Shown here: in pieces, positions 1 through 12,000 of the stretch
Layout of the letters: each line of letters begins with the position of its first letter
Numbering within the stretch: position 1 is the first letter of the stretch
From: Phoronis ovalis
Taxonomy: Eukaryota; Phoronida; Phoronidae
Direction: 5' to 3'
DNA: 22,639 bases
Assembly (NCBI GenBank): GCA_028565635.1
Contig: JAOXYB010086164.1
Coordinates: forward strand, 1 to 22,639
Translations under genes and position numbers: made by a program
The notes under the pieces: generated by a model
The model's database searches: none
What the model saw: only the letters and a program-made list of their open reading frames with translations
Told to the model about the DNA's origin: nothing

Positions 1-58
1 AATACAGTTGGACTGAGCCGTCCAAGTACTGACATTAATGTTACCACAGGAGAAGAAA
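1..58 (+). CDS. Dscam: Dscam exon: end of FN1
   Basis: The exon is cut by the left edge. It encodes NTVGLSRPSTDINVTTGEE, the G strand of an FN III domain with the usual N-x-x-G-x-S-x-P-S and VTT-x-E-E ending of Dscam FN1. The donor is A|GTAAGA and the exon ends in phase 1. Confidence 0.85.
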
Positions 59-3000
59 GTAAGAATCTCTTAAAGTTTCCTCATCTGAAACTGTTATACT
101 TAGCCACTATATGATAACGGTTGCAGACTTTATTGGTGCTTGCGTTTTGCAACAAATATGAATTTATGGCAAATGACAATAGACATAACTAAGCTCAAGG
201 CTAGTTTAATTGTTTCTGATTACTTGAAGTACAAATCCAAGTACTTTCCATTTGAAAAATTGTAGATTAAGTAATTAAAATTAAAACATATATATGTATG
301 ATAGTATTAATTTTGCCAGTTGCAATATATATGCATGCTAATTAACTTTAAACTATGCCGGTCAACTAATAACAGTAATTCATGATGAACTACTTCATTT
401 TTTGCAGAACCAAGTGGTCCCCCTTTGAGCGTCCAAGTTCAAGCATTAGATTCTCAAGTACTGAAAGTTACATGGGCTCCCCCTGAGAAATCTAAACAAA
501 ATGGAGTCATTCAAGGCTATCACATTTTCTTCAAAATTTACAACAGTAGTTCTCCGTACAGGCACAATACTGTTGGTGCAGGTGTTTTGGAGATGCTATT
601 AGATAATTTAGAAAAGTTCACTCGATATTCTATTCATATCCAGGCCTACAATGCTAGAGGTACTGGACCTAGTTCAGACGAAAAACATGTGCTCACCCTG
701 GAAGATGGTGAGTTATTTATTATACTCCTCAACTTACAATGTAATGTTTAAGAAAACTTTGTCAGAAAATGGTGTCATTGTAGCAACATGCCATCATGAA
801 TGTTTTGTTGAAAGTGGTTTCCTTGCTGCAGAATGGCAGCAACACACTTTTTTTTAAAAATAGCTGCCAGCATTAGGAAACATTGTTAATATTTTAATTT
901 GATAAATAAAATAAATTCACGGCAGATGTAGAGGTTTAGGCCCTTTGATAATAAGGCACTATTAAAAAGTATTTCACACCTATCGTTTTATTGTTCTTAA
1001 CAGTCCCCAGTCGTCCACCTCAAGAAGTACAAGCAACACCCCTTAGCTCCCAAAGTATCATGGCTGTCTGGTCTCCCCCACCATTGTTCACTCTGAATGG
1101 AATTCTTCAAGGTTACAAAGTGCTTGTAAAGCCAGTCAGAGATGATGAAGGTATGTTTAATTAAGTTTAAACAAAGTAGCTAAAGGTAATTGGTGAAAAA
1201 GTGTGAACAAATTTTGGAATAAAAATTGTTAGTAGAATGATTAATATTTGTGTAATTTAGAAAATGTATATAAATTCTGTAGGTTTAGAAGCTGAATATG
1301 CAAAAACACATTGCTACATTTTACATGCATTTTTAATGCATAATATACACCTTATCTGTTCAGTAAAAAATTGGATATAAAATCGTTGCAGTATCTATAT
1401 AAACAATCATTGTTGTATCAATTGTTGTTCATTTTTATGTTGAGATTAATTACTACAAGGATTCCTATTAAATACTATTTTTAGATGAAAGCGACACCCA
1501 TATTCAATCTACAACAACAATGTCTCTGGCTGTGTATGGATTAGAAAAATTCACCAACTACTCGATACAAGTATTAGCTTATACTAGGAAAGGAGAGGGC
1601 GTACGCAGTGATCCAATATATGTTATGACTCAACAAGATGGTGAGGGCCTACTTTGTTTTATTTTGTATAAACATTTTGTCTTAACCTCTGGTAGCGAAC
1701 AGATATTTGAAAGCTTTCTTCAAGCGCTTACAATATCTCATAAATGACTTTTACTGAATAAATAATAATTTTATCATTGGTATCTTCATTGCAAATGTTT
1801 CATTACCCTATGTTTGAGACAAGAAGAAAGGGATGTCACAAGAAACTGAAAGCTTGTAATTCTATACTGCTAATAAGGTGTAATTGTTAATCGATCATTA
1901 TAATACTGATTATTACCTATAATCAGCAGATCATAGGTATATCCGTCAGTGTGACCACTGAAGTAATTATTATATCTGCTTTGAAAATCTCTGCTGTTGG
2001 CAGAAAACAGAAAGTACAGTACCAGTTCAACATCAACAAAACTATACTTTCAGTTCCCGGTCGACTATCAGATGTTAAAGCGTTTGCTACCAATTCCTCA
2101 ACTATCCTAGTCACATGGCGACCACCTATTCATCCAAATGGTATATTGACGGAATATTTCATCTACCAGTCAGCAGAAAGTGATCCACAGGTAAAACATT
2201 GTATTGTTATTCAGGATTTATGATTAATGTTATATCATAAACCTTTACAGCGTATTGATGTTGATATAATATAATTTACCTGGTGAATTTAAAGTTTCTC
2301 TACTCACATGTATGATAAGTCAGTCTGATGTTGGACATTTTCTGTTTTAGATCATTTTTTGTTTATTCTAAAAAAAAATAAGAAAGCATATAAACAAGAA
2401 AACCATTGTCAGACAAGACTGTCAGCTTTTTTATGTAAAATTGTATTTACACTTGAAATATAATTCATGAGCGTGCTGCTATCAAGTATTGATTATTGTT
2501 ACCATAAATATAATTCATGGACGAGTGCACTATTCTTATGGTCTACAGATTGGTAGATTCGTGTATTACTTATTGCTCGAACCATATAAACATCCCTATA
2601 GTGTACTGAAGCATGAAAAAGATATGTTTGCAGAACAAATTGTCATCTTAAGTTTATTTTGTACTTTTTTTGCAGACTGAGCCATTAAAGATTTCGGTCA
2701 GGGCCCCTATGGTAAAGTACTATGTATCTGGACTAAGAAAAAATTACCGTTACTCATTCCAAGTATCAGCTAACACTATGATTGGAGAGGGAGAAAAGAC
2801 GAGACTTGTCACAGCCTCACCTGTTGATCAAGGTAATTACTATAAACAGCTTATGGTTGATGAATTGTTTCCATATTTTTCAATCTTTTAGTGATAATCA
2901 TAAAACTGAATAGACCAAGCTATGTAACTGAAAGGTAGAGCATAACAGTTGTAATATTTAATTCCCTTTACTTCAGAGAATAAATAAGTACTGTATAAAT

Positions 3001-6000
3001 TGTCTGTTTTAGTATCTGCAAGAATTGCCACATTTTCGCATTCCATTTCAATTCAGTGGAAGCATGATGTAATTCTACCTTGTGAAGCTATTGGCAATCC
3101 TCCACCAACTATACAGTGGAAAAAGAGGTATTAAGTTTACTTCAGAACATCTATTTTTGTTTTAAACATATTTTTGCCTATACTTTATAAAATATATTTT
3201 TATAAACATTTCTTAGTTGTTTTCAAATACAAGTTCAAGACGAGAATGTTTAATTGGCTCCTACTAAAGTATGAGAAAATTGGAATTTTCAACTTCATAA
3301 ATAAGGGTGTCACAATTAACCATTGAATTCATCTTTGCTTATCAATACATGTATGAAAAGAAGTTGAAATTTGTTTTAAGCAGATTTTATAATAAAACGA
3401 AATATTTATAGAGGGGCAGATGTGCTGAATAACAACATTCGGCTTCTTCAAAATGGCTCCTTATTGATTTCAAGTGTGCAAAGTTCAGATGCGGCTAACT
3501 ACACCTGTCGAGCCAGTAATACACATGGGGCCGACGAAATATCAATCACTTTGGTTGTACAAGGTATGTGTAACTGATACACGTGTAACATATTAAAAAA
3601 TATGTACTTTAATTTATGTTAAACATTTGTTCAGTATCAAAATTTTCATAAATCTCTATAAAATACTTCAGAAATAGTTCTTATGTCTCTGAATAATTTT
3701 GATAGTGCCATTTCATATGTCAGTATTTAAGTGTCACAAAATAGTTGAACATAATATAATGATTACAGAGGTCTTGTAATATCAATATATTTAAATTGAT
3801 GGTTACTGCTGTGTCTTGGAATGGCACTGTTAAAATGAAAGTGAAATGATTCGTTATCCTTATAATATGTAACTTTCACTTTTCTTACAAAGTGAACAGA
3901 GATAATGCTCGTAAGTATTCACAGTGTTCCTAATTAATTACTGAGGAGTACCAGGATGTAGTACCAGGATGTAGCATTATAGATATGATGCACAATTAAA
4001 CAGTGAATATTGTGTTGTTTTCCCTGCTGTGTATGGTGAATTGTCATCCTTTGTGTATTGTTTGTGTCATGGAATCCAAGCATATATAATTTTTATTGGA
4101 TTTTGATAATAAAATTGTGGTGGGGTTTGTGATAATTTGGAAGTTTGCGTGTGTTTAGATTAATGTGTTTAGTTGAACAGATTAGAAATTACTGTGTCTG
4201 ATCTGCAACTTTTTACTGTTGTCATTTAAGCAGTATTCATGTTTCATGCTTTTGTTAAAATAACATGTTATATTTACAAATGTACAGTGCATTGTATAAC
4301 ATGTACTATATTTTCATTTTTGGCCCACTGCATTCTCATCATTGGTGTACAGATATATTTGAATCACTGTTGTCTTTGATGTGGTATATATGAATTTAAT
4401 GTGCTAATTTAAGTATGTTATTATTAATTAATGTTTCATGGACAAAAATCGTTTAAACATGTTTTAGTATCTGCTAACTTGTCATTTACAAGTGAATATG
4501 ATTCTTGTACAGTTACATCATTTGTTGATGTGCAAATATACCTTAAAACTCAATCTCAAACTTTAAATTCATTAAAAAACTTGCATTTCTTTTAATATGT
4601 ATTTCCTTCTTTCACAGTGCCTCCGAGACCACCAACTCTGTCAGTTGCCATAACTACACCAACTACTATACAAATCAATTGGAGGTCAGGCAGCAATGGT
4701 GGCAGCTCCATCCAGGGCTTCAATTTATTCTACCAGAAGGAGCATGCTCTGGAATGGAAAACTATGAATGTTGGTGCAATTAACCGCACATACACTGCAA
4801 CAGAACTCAGTTGTGGGACAACATATAGGTTTAAAATGAATGCAAGAAACTCAGAAGGCCCAAGCATATATAGCGAATTTTTAACTGCTAGAACCAATGG
4901 CTCAGGTAAAATTTAAATATTGAAGTTAGGACATAGAACATGCATGTCTTTAATAATTAATTTGGTTAGGCCAAGTAACTTTTCTTGCCTTTGTGTTATA
5001 ATTTATTATTTTTATTGTTCAGTACCTCTGGCAAGAACTAGGTTATTGGATGGATTGAGGTAAAAAAAAAATGGTTGTAATATATAAACTTTTTTGAAGC
5101 AAATAAACTCAAAGTTTAGCCGACAATGTATTTGATGTGATCACACTCTTTCATCAGGGTTGATGAAACTAGCAGATTGTCAAAACGAATGGTAAACAGA
5201 TGGAGTAGCTCACATCCCTTGTGTATTACTATGATATTATCCATAGCATTTTTAAAATCGAGATGCCACTCATGTGTTTCCTCATACTTTGATACATGGT
5301 CTCTTATAAAGGATATTTATGACTTGTGTCTAGTCCTTCCAACTTACTCTAGGCTTCCACTGATTGGCCTCTATCTTTAATAAAACTGTTTTACTTTTTA
5401 GTTCCCATCAGCCCTGTTCAGAGCCAGGTTCTAACAAAGATAAACTCAACATTTGTGGAACTGGACCTTTCAACCTGGCTGTCAGGTGGATGTCCAATCA
5501 AAAGATACGGTGTAAAATATAAGTTATGGGAAACAGATACATGGACTACTGTTAGTAATGATATCAAAGCAGACATGGTAAGCATTTCAAATTAAATCAA
5601 CAATTGGCCACAGGCATTCTGTGTATTTTGTGTTTGTAAACATTTTTCATTTTTGCAGCGCCACCACCAGGTGTCAAGTTGTTTGCGTCTTGCATGTACA
5701 GTGTGAAAATGAATTATAATCTATGTGATATGTAACAAGTGTTATTATCATAAAGATAATTTTATTTACATTAGACTTGTCACAAACAAGTTACAATTGA
5801 AGGAAAAATCGTGGAAGATCCCTGTTCCTCTGCAGTAAAATTCTATTTGAACATTGAAATTTTGACATGACACGCAAATTATTTTCATTGTGAAACTTTT
5901 TCAGAGGAAGTTTGTAGTTGAAGACCTCCGTCCTGCAGAATGGTACAAGATGAAAATGATCGCAGAGAATGAAGCTGGCTCTACAGAAGTTAAATTGCAA

Positions 6001-9000
6001 TTCTCTACTCTAACTTACCAAGGCAGTAAGTTTGAAATTGTAGCAATTATATTCCTGTTTGATAAAAAATTGCAGTTTCGAGATCAGAAAATAATAAAAC
6101 TGGTCCATAAATATAAGGAAATTTTTGTCAAACAAAAATCTGTTGCCATGTGTGTTTTTTCCGTAGATAAAAAATTTAAGAATACTTATAAATATACATT
6201 TTATTTTTATTATTATAGTATTGTATTACATAATTATACAGTTAGTATCACTACAGCTGTATACTAAACAATATTGTTCTTACACGATCCCTACAATATT
6301 TCAGGTACTATTGAACCTATCCGTATTGTAAGTAACCAAGCAATGCCTTTTTATGAGCAGATCCACATAATTATTCCTCTGTTTGCTGGCGTTATTATAA
6401 TTATCTGCACAATACTTGCAGTTGGTTTATACTGTAAGAGACGACATGAAGCACTTCAAAATAAAGGTAAGTACATATATTTCATTGGAGATTTTTATAT
6501 ATTGTGATTTTTATTATTACAAAACCCGACAGTATGAGACAATGTATTGATCCTAAATTTTATGATTTAATGACAGCATACTAACATAATATGTTTTTAA
6601 ATTTGTTTCTACATTAGAAGTCACCTACAATTTACGACGTGATATAACAGCGGAGACATCTTTAATGAACGATTTGGACAAACGAATCAACACTGACTTT
6701 GAGGATGAGACCAATCCTGAAAATCTACGCAACGTAAACTTGTTAATTCAACTCGACCCTACAGAAGATACGACTCAGAGTCATGATGGAAACTCTTCAT
6801 CATGGATGTACAACCAAACTCAGAGTGACAACAGCTACCCTGATAATGGTAAGTTAATTAAGCCAAGAGCAAAAAAAATGTCTTGTTTTTTATTTTGCTT
6901 AAATAAAGATCGACTCTAGTCTTGTAAAAGTCTTATTTTCTTGAATTTAAAAAAAGATAAATTAAAACTTTTTTTTGAAAATTTGTAATAGATGAACACT
7001 TGGTATTTATTTTTTGTTTTAATTGCTGCATTTTTAGAATCAAAATTAGAATTGATACTTATAGCATATTGCAGCATAGTTTAATGTTTATCTGGCTGCA
7101 AGAAACTAAAAACATCTGTACATAGGGTTCTTTTTTGTGTTTTACTGTTATAGCTGTATACCGTAGTTTATTACTAAAATATCTATCTCTTGCAAAATGT
7201 TGTATGTTTTTCTATGCCTGCTACACAGTGTAACTATTACTAGCTAGGATGCTAGTAGTTTGAACAACTTATGTTTAATTAGTGCTAATTTTGTTTATTT
7301 TTACTTTGGCATACTTATTATTGAATAAGATTCTAACTTCCATTGCCAAATTTTGAATCCTACTAAAATTGGAAATGCACGGTAATTCTGTATAATCCAG
7401 TCAGCTTGTTTTGAAAATGTCTAATTTCACTATAATTTTTAAAATTTGTTAAAACCCCTTCTCAAAATATACTAACTAGATATAAATTTTTACTAGTAAA
7501 GATATTATACTTATATGTCTTAAATTTGGTGCTTAGTAATTATTTTTCAAACTTTTATCTAGTTGTTACATAATTGTCCCCCCTTCGGCAATAATTATTC
7601 TTTAGCCCATATGGAGTTTTCAATTTTCACCGGTGCACTTTTGATTATTTTAGTAGACTGCTTTAAAACTTTATACTTTGCTTTGGTGTTGCTTCTGCAC
7701 GTAGAATCTTACTCACATTTTCAGTGTTGTTTGACGATGATATCAATCCTTATGCAACCTGCACATTCAATTCAGATGATCATGCAGAAATGCAAAATCG
7801 TAAGAATGCAGAAAGAAGCCCACACATGACAACATTCCGACCAATGGTGCACGACCAATCAGATGATTCATTAACTCTTGAAAAAGAAAGAGCTAGGCAA
7901 AAGGTAAGTCTGATTTATGTTGGTGCTAGTACATTAACGTAAAATTCTCAAAATATCCAGAATGCAAGATTTCTTTATAAATTGTTAAATTTATTAAATT
8001 TCCACCAAAATTGATATATTCAATAATTTGCATTAAAATGACTTATTATTTACTTAGATGAGAGCTTTCAACATGGATCCTGACTTTCCACCTCCCCCTC
8101 CAGAAGTACTAGCAGAAGGTGGTGGAACAGTCTGCCAAACAAATCTCAGTTTTACAGCTAACTCAGGTTTGTTTTGTTACAACATGTTTTATAAACAGTG
8201 CTTGATTGTTCTGTACCGTAAGTGCTTTTTACTTGTAGTATTAGGTCCTTTAATAGTTAAAAATGAGGTATAAAAATTGTAGACAATTTTTCAAAAGATA
8301 TCTTCTTGGAAAATACTATGTTGTAGAACAGCAGTATAGTAATTAGTATTAAGTGAATTAAATATGTTTCACAATAAATGAAACAATTTTTTGATAAAAT
8401 TGTCTATAATATACAATTGCATAATGCAACTGCAAGGTGAGGATATGTCAGGAAAATCTACTAAATATAAGTGTTTTGCAACCATATAACATAGACATCC
8501 GATTGAAAATGTGACCTACTGCAATGTCTGGTTATTTGCTATATCTAATGTGCTTTACCCGATTAGCTGCCGTGTTGCATTATGGTTAAAATATACCTTG
8601 CGTCATAGAATGTTAGTGTTATACCCTTCTCCTTGTACTACATGTATTTAACATAACTGACCAATTGTTTTGACTTGGAAGTAAAAAATAAAAACTAACA
8701 AGTTGAAAGACCATTTCCTTGTGTGTTCTATTATCTCATCTCTTTTACTTCAGTGTGAACCACAATCTCTGTGACCTTTATAGTTGACCTTTGTATGTCT
8801 TATCCTTAGCTAATCGTAAAGTTTGGTTTAAAGAAACAAATGAGTCCAAGAAGCAAAACGGTATCTTAAAATCCCGCCAACAAGGTACACATCCCCATTT
8901 GTGATGTAACAATCTGATTTGGATTTTTGTAGTGAATGTGAAATCACGTGCTGTGCTTATTATTTCTACCCTTATTTTTGAGTTCTTTAATGCAAGTGTT

Positions 9001-12000
9001 GTAAAAAATCCCCAAGTTAACTGGAAAAAAATGGCTGATTGTGTTGTTGTGTTGTGAAACTGTTTTTTTGTTTACTAATTACTGTTACAGTATTCCCATT
9101 GAATTTGCCAATGTATCTGTTGAAAAACTACTGAATACTTCTGTTGCACCTTAGTTTGTAAACCAACAGTGGTTTTCAATAGTTTTCTATGAAACTGGCA
9201 AATTTGGCAAACAGCAGACTACATGTGCCTTAGTAGTGTTTGATAAGTCTTCACTGGATTTGAATTTCTTTGTGGATCTGGTAAAATGTGTTGAAAGTGT
9301 TCTATTCACAACTAAGCGTGAGTTTGCCGTGTCTTCATTTTAGGCATGATTCTGAGCGCTAAGAAATATTACGCAAGTGCAGAACAGATTCATGCTATGT
9401 GTTTTGGTATGCGACTGCCCACACCTCCAGTTCTAAGCACGTTTCTTCCTAATAAAACCAACAGGCATGGCTCCAGACCAGACAGCTCTGCTGAAAGAGG
9501 CATGAGAATATTTTTTTCTTCAATTATTTTTTGCTTTTAAATTATTTGCGTGTTCTTATAATATAAAGTCTCATTTATTTGATTTTATTTGTTTCAAAAT
9601 TTGATTATGATGTTACACCAACAGTTGGCTCTGTTGTTGAACTTTCATCATAAAGTATGTGTCTGTTACCCTCCATTAGTATGCCTTTGGATAAATTAAG
9701 TATGGAAACAAAAAGGCTGTCACATATTTATCAATTGAAATTAATGTCGTCCGTTAGCTATTAAATGATGAGCTTTAAATTATAAGAACAGTACAAAATA
9801 AAATAATTTCAGTTTCTTCCTAACTTAATAATTTCATAATTATATTTGTTTCTGTAACTTCTAACAGCATGTATGTTTCTAACCATAAAAAAAAAATGTG
9901 TGCATCATTTTTAAATTTCTAACATGTTTGCTAATTTTCAGAGATTTTAAGTAAAACAATTTAATATTTTTGTAGATTTGCACTTTTCGTTAACCTTATT
10001 TTTCTTAAATTTGAAATCCATTTAGTTTTATATATATTTTTACTGAATAAAACCGTTTTATCGGGAATGTAATATTACATTCAGAACTCAACTTATTTCA
10101 ATTACCCATTTGTTGCCTGTACCTGGGGATAAAAGGTATAAAGGCATAAATGTTTATGAGTCTCTGAAAATAATGTGAGACAAGTGTATAATGCGGAAAT
10201 GTACAACTTGATCGTATTTCATTTGTAATTATACCAGTTATGGCCAAAAAAATTATAACTCATACTAGTGATTTCTATAACTTGCAGGTAGTCATAGAGC
10301 CAGCACTTTATCAAGTATAACAACAGTATCTTCAAGTCGTGAAGAACTTTTGCAAGCATATGAAAATGCTCGATATAATCCTCATCCTCACCCGATAGAA
10401 TATACCAATCCACAGTCACTCAACAGTACTCCATCACAACCTACTCCAGACAGCTCAGATGTCACTGAGCCAGGCATACGAGATTTCACTCAGTCACCGC
10501 CAAAACCTGAAGAAACAAGGCAAGCTTCATGTGAGGTGCCTATGTATGAAGGTAAGCGTGTGATCAAATAATTACAGTCAAAATGCCCCTATTCCTAGCT
10601 GTCGCACCAGAAAGAGTCTCCTGATTTTGCTTTCAACCTGAAAATGAAGTTGTATCTCGTTTTCTTAATTATTAATGTCAGAACACTTCAGTGTGTGCAA
10701 AGAAATGTTTTGGTGTAGGTTTCTATATGAAGATGAAGTTGTCCCCAATAAAGATATTATAATGACTTTAGAAGATTTGACTTTATGTTTAGTTTTATTA
10801 ACTCTATAGTTGAACACATTAAGGTGACTATATATATTAATTACATGTGATATTTGTTCTTTTGTTACAGATACATACAGAAGAAGACCAAGAAATATCA
10901 CTTTATCTTCTGACATTGGTCAGGCCAATTCACTACAGAGACGGAAAAGTCCAGGTCGGCGAACAAGGGGTCGGCGCATTAGAACAAGAGGTCAAGTTAT
11001 TGGTAGGCGAGTAATACGAGCACCAAGGCAACCTCCTAGGTATGTAGCAAAATTGAATCAGTAACTAGTGGACTAATAAATGAATAAATGCAATTTAACG
11101 TAAAAAAACTAAATGTGCACAAAATATTTCTTAATATGTATAAAAAGAATTACGCATTTTCTACAATATACATAATTACATGATCAAAAATTTCCCAGTT
11201 GTATCATTCTTACTGTAGTTTTCTACAAGCAGGGAATAGCTAAAGTGCAAAACAGATAAACAGGTTTAATATAATTATATTATACACTAATGCTGCTTTA
11301 TGGAATATGTCTATAAGTGATCAGCAGGCTCCAAAAATATATATTTTAGTGGACTAATTGTGATCCTCCCTCGCAGCAATTATATCCAAGAACATATAAT
11401 GTCCAATTTATTTATTTTTGTAATAATTTGTTAATATGTTTTATTTTACTTGTTTTAGAAGCTTCAGTCGTGCCAGTACTGTGAGTACAAATAGTGAAGA
11501 CATGTACAGTGTTGAGGAACATGCTGATGAAAGCCCATCAGAAGGCTATGTATCTCATCAGCACGATAGTTATATATGCACAGATTCCGATTATGACCCA
11601 TATTCATATGGAAGACCAAGGTCAAAATGTAAGTTTTGCTGGTTTTATTCATCTATTCACAGTCACTTTATTCTTTATGCAAGATGACTAACATTATTGT
11701 TTAAGTTGTGGAGGGTGATTTTGCAATCTTTGTGTCAGTGTTTCACGATATGAAAATTATGTGTTAAACATTTCAAAAATATCTTTTCTGTCAGCCGTAT
11801 TTTTTGAGTTATGTGTAAGGCATTGCAAACCAGTCCTTCCAAATGTTTATAATATGTGTTTCTGAATGGAGAACTGCATTCTGTTAGCACTTTTATATTC
11901 CAGCAAAAATTTTAGCATATCTCTAGGAAAGTAACATTCAGTGAATGGTAACAAATCATGCAAACCTCAAACTAAAAGAAGTTACATAGTTAATCTTTAA

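Noticed and set aside
1-3563. Arrays of duplicated alternative exons for Dscam diversity
   Set aside because: Each FN and Ig exon occurs once. No tandem copies were seen, and any arrays would lie upstream of the window.
6026-6304. Possible second transmembrane exon, as in fly Dscam1
   Set aside because: The open frame here reads IFLFDKK...YFYYYSIVL, with no acceptor, no extracellular linker similarity and no stop-transfer block.
7563-7829. 88-codon plus-strand frame overlapping a Dscam tail exon
   Set aside because: Wrong frame. The exon 7725-7903 in the other frame gives the conserved DDINPYAT block.
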